DNA of 6,248 bases from an uncultured Steroidobacter sp. (lineage in GTDB: Bacteria > Pseudomonadota > Gammaproteobacteria > Steroidobacterales > Steroidobacteraceae), in assembly GCA_946478975.1 (NCBI GenBank), contig CAMLEO010000362.1:1-6248 (forward strand). The letters are read 5' to 3'. The position numbers and the translations under genes are program-made. Of this stretch, positions 6,069 through 6,248 are shown piece after piece. Numbering within the stretch: position 1 is the stretch's first letter; each line of letters opens with the position of its first letter. Under the pieces are notes generated by a model. It saw only the letters and a list, made by a program, of their open reading frames with translations. It searched no databases and had not been told where the DNA came from.

Positions 6069-6248
6069 TCAGATGACGTCGCGCTCGTCGTCGCGCTTCA
6101 GGCTCACGGGCGGCCAGTTGTCGAGGCGCATGCCGAGCGAAAGGCCGTGGCTTTCCAGGACTTCCTTGATCTCGGTGAGCGACTTCTTGCCGAGGTTCGG
6201 CGTGCGCAGCAGCTCCACTTCGGTCCGCTGCACCAGGTCGCCGATGTA
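6069..6248 (-). CDS. rpoA: RNA polymerase alpha subunit, C-terminal part (partial)
   Basis: Only the last 59 codons and the stop are in the window; the gene continues past the right edge. Reading inward from 6248 the protein is [20 protein letters not shown], then [20 protein letters not shown], then [19 protein letters not shown]. This is the second half of the alpha C-terminal domain, with the helix-hairpin-helix segment ([16 protein letters not shown]) that contacts UP-element DNA and activators. It matches E. coli RpoA nearly residue for residue up to NWPP. The tail after that is a few residues different and ends DERDVI. Followed by rplQ as in the standard alpha operon (rpsM-rpsK-rpsD-rpoA-rplQ). 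Confidence 0.97.
   Translation of the reverse strand, partial: YIGDLVQRTEVELLRTPNLGKKSLTEIKEVLESHGLSLGMRLDNWPPVSLKRDDERDVI

Overview
The window looks like ordinary chromosomal DNA of a high-GC gammaproteobacterium. The evidence is a soluble pyridine nucleotide transhydrogenase very close to the enterobacterial SthA pattern, and the rpoA-rplQ end of the alpha ribosomal operon with RpoA and L17 cores that read like the E. coli proteins. A long TonB-dependent receptor of the style common in Caulobacter, sphingomonads and Steroidobacter/Nevskia-like gammaproteobacteria suggests an environmental, nutrient-scavenging lineage. A Steroidobacteraceae-like organism is my guess; the sequence alone does not prove it.

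Layout from left to right. (1) sthA on the minus strand (21-1412). (2) A 328-base divergent intergenic region (1413-1740) rich in small inverted repeats. (3) A complete 827-residue TonB-dependent outer-membrane receptor on the plus strand (1741-4224), closed by a textbook intrinsic terminator (4243-4272). (4) apbE, an exported FAD:protein FMN transferase, on the plus strand (4324-5301), probably with its own promoter and possibly leaderless. (5) A bidirectional intrinsic terminator (5315-5346) shared by the converging apbE and rplQ units. (6) rplQ on the minus strand (5375-6007), encoding L17 with a histone-H1-like Lys/Ala tail of about 90 residues. (7) A strong 10-bp hairpin in the rpoA-rplQ gap (6031-6062). 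(8) The last 59 codons of rpoA, running off the right edge (6069-6248, minus strand).

The genes form at least four separate transcription units, not one pathway: transhydrogenase (NADPH/NADH balance), outer-membrane uptake, periplasmic flavinylation, and transcription/translation machinery. I see no mobile element, CRISPR array, tRNA, rRNA, toxin-antitoxin or defence system, and no convincing new multi-gene system. The points most worth a second look are the L17 tail, the dyad-rich sthA/receptor intergenic region with a possible upstream overlapping ORF, the apparent leaderless start of apbE, and a Lys at the usual metal-ligand Thr position of ApbE.
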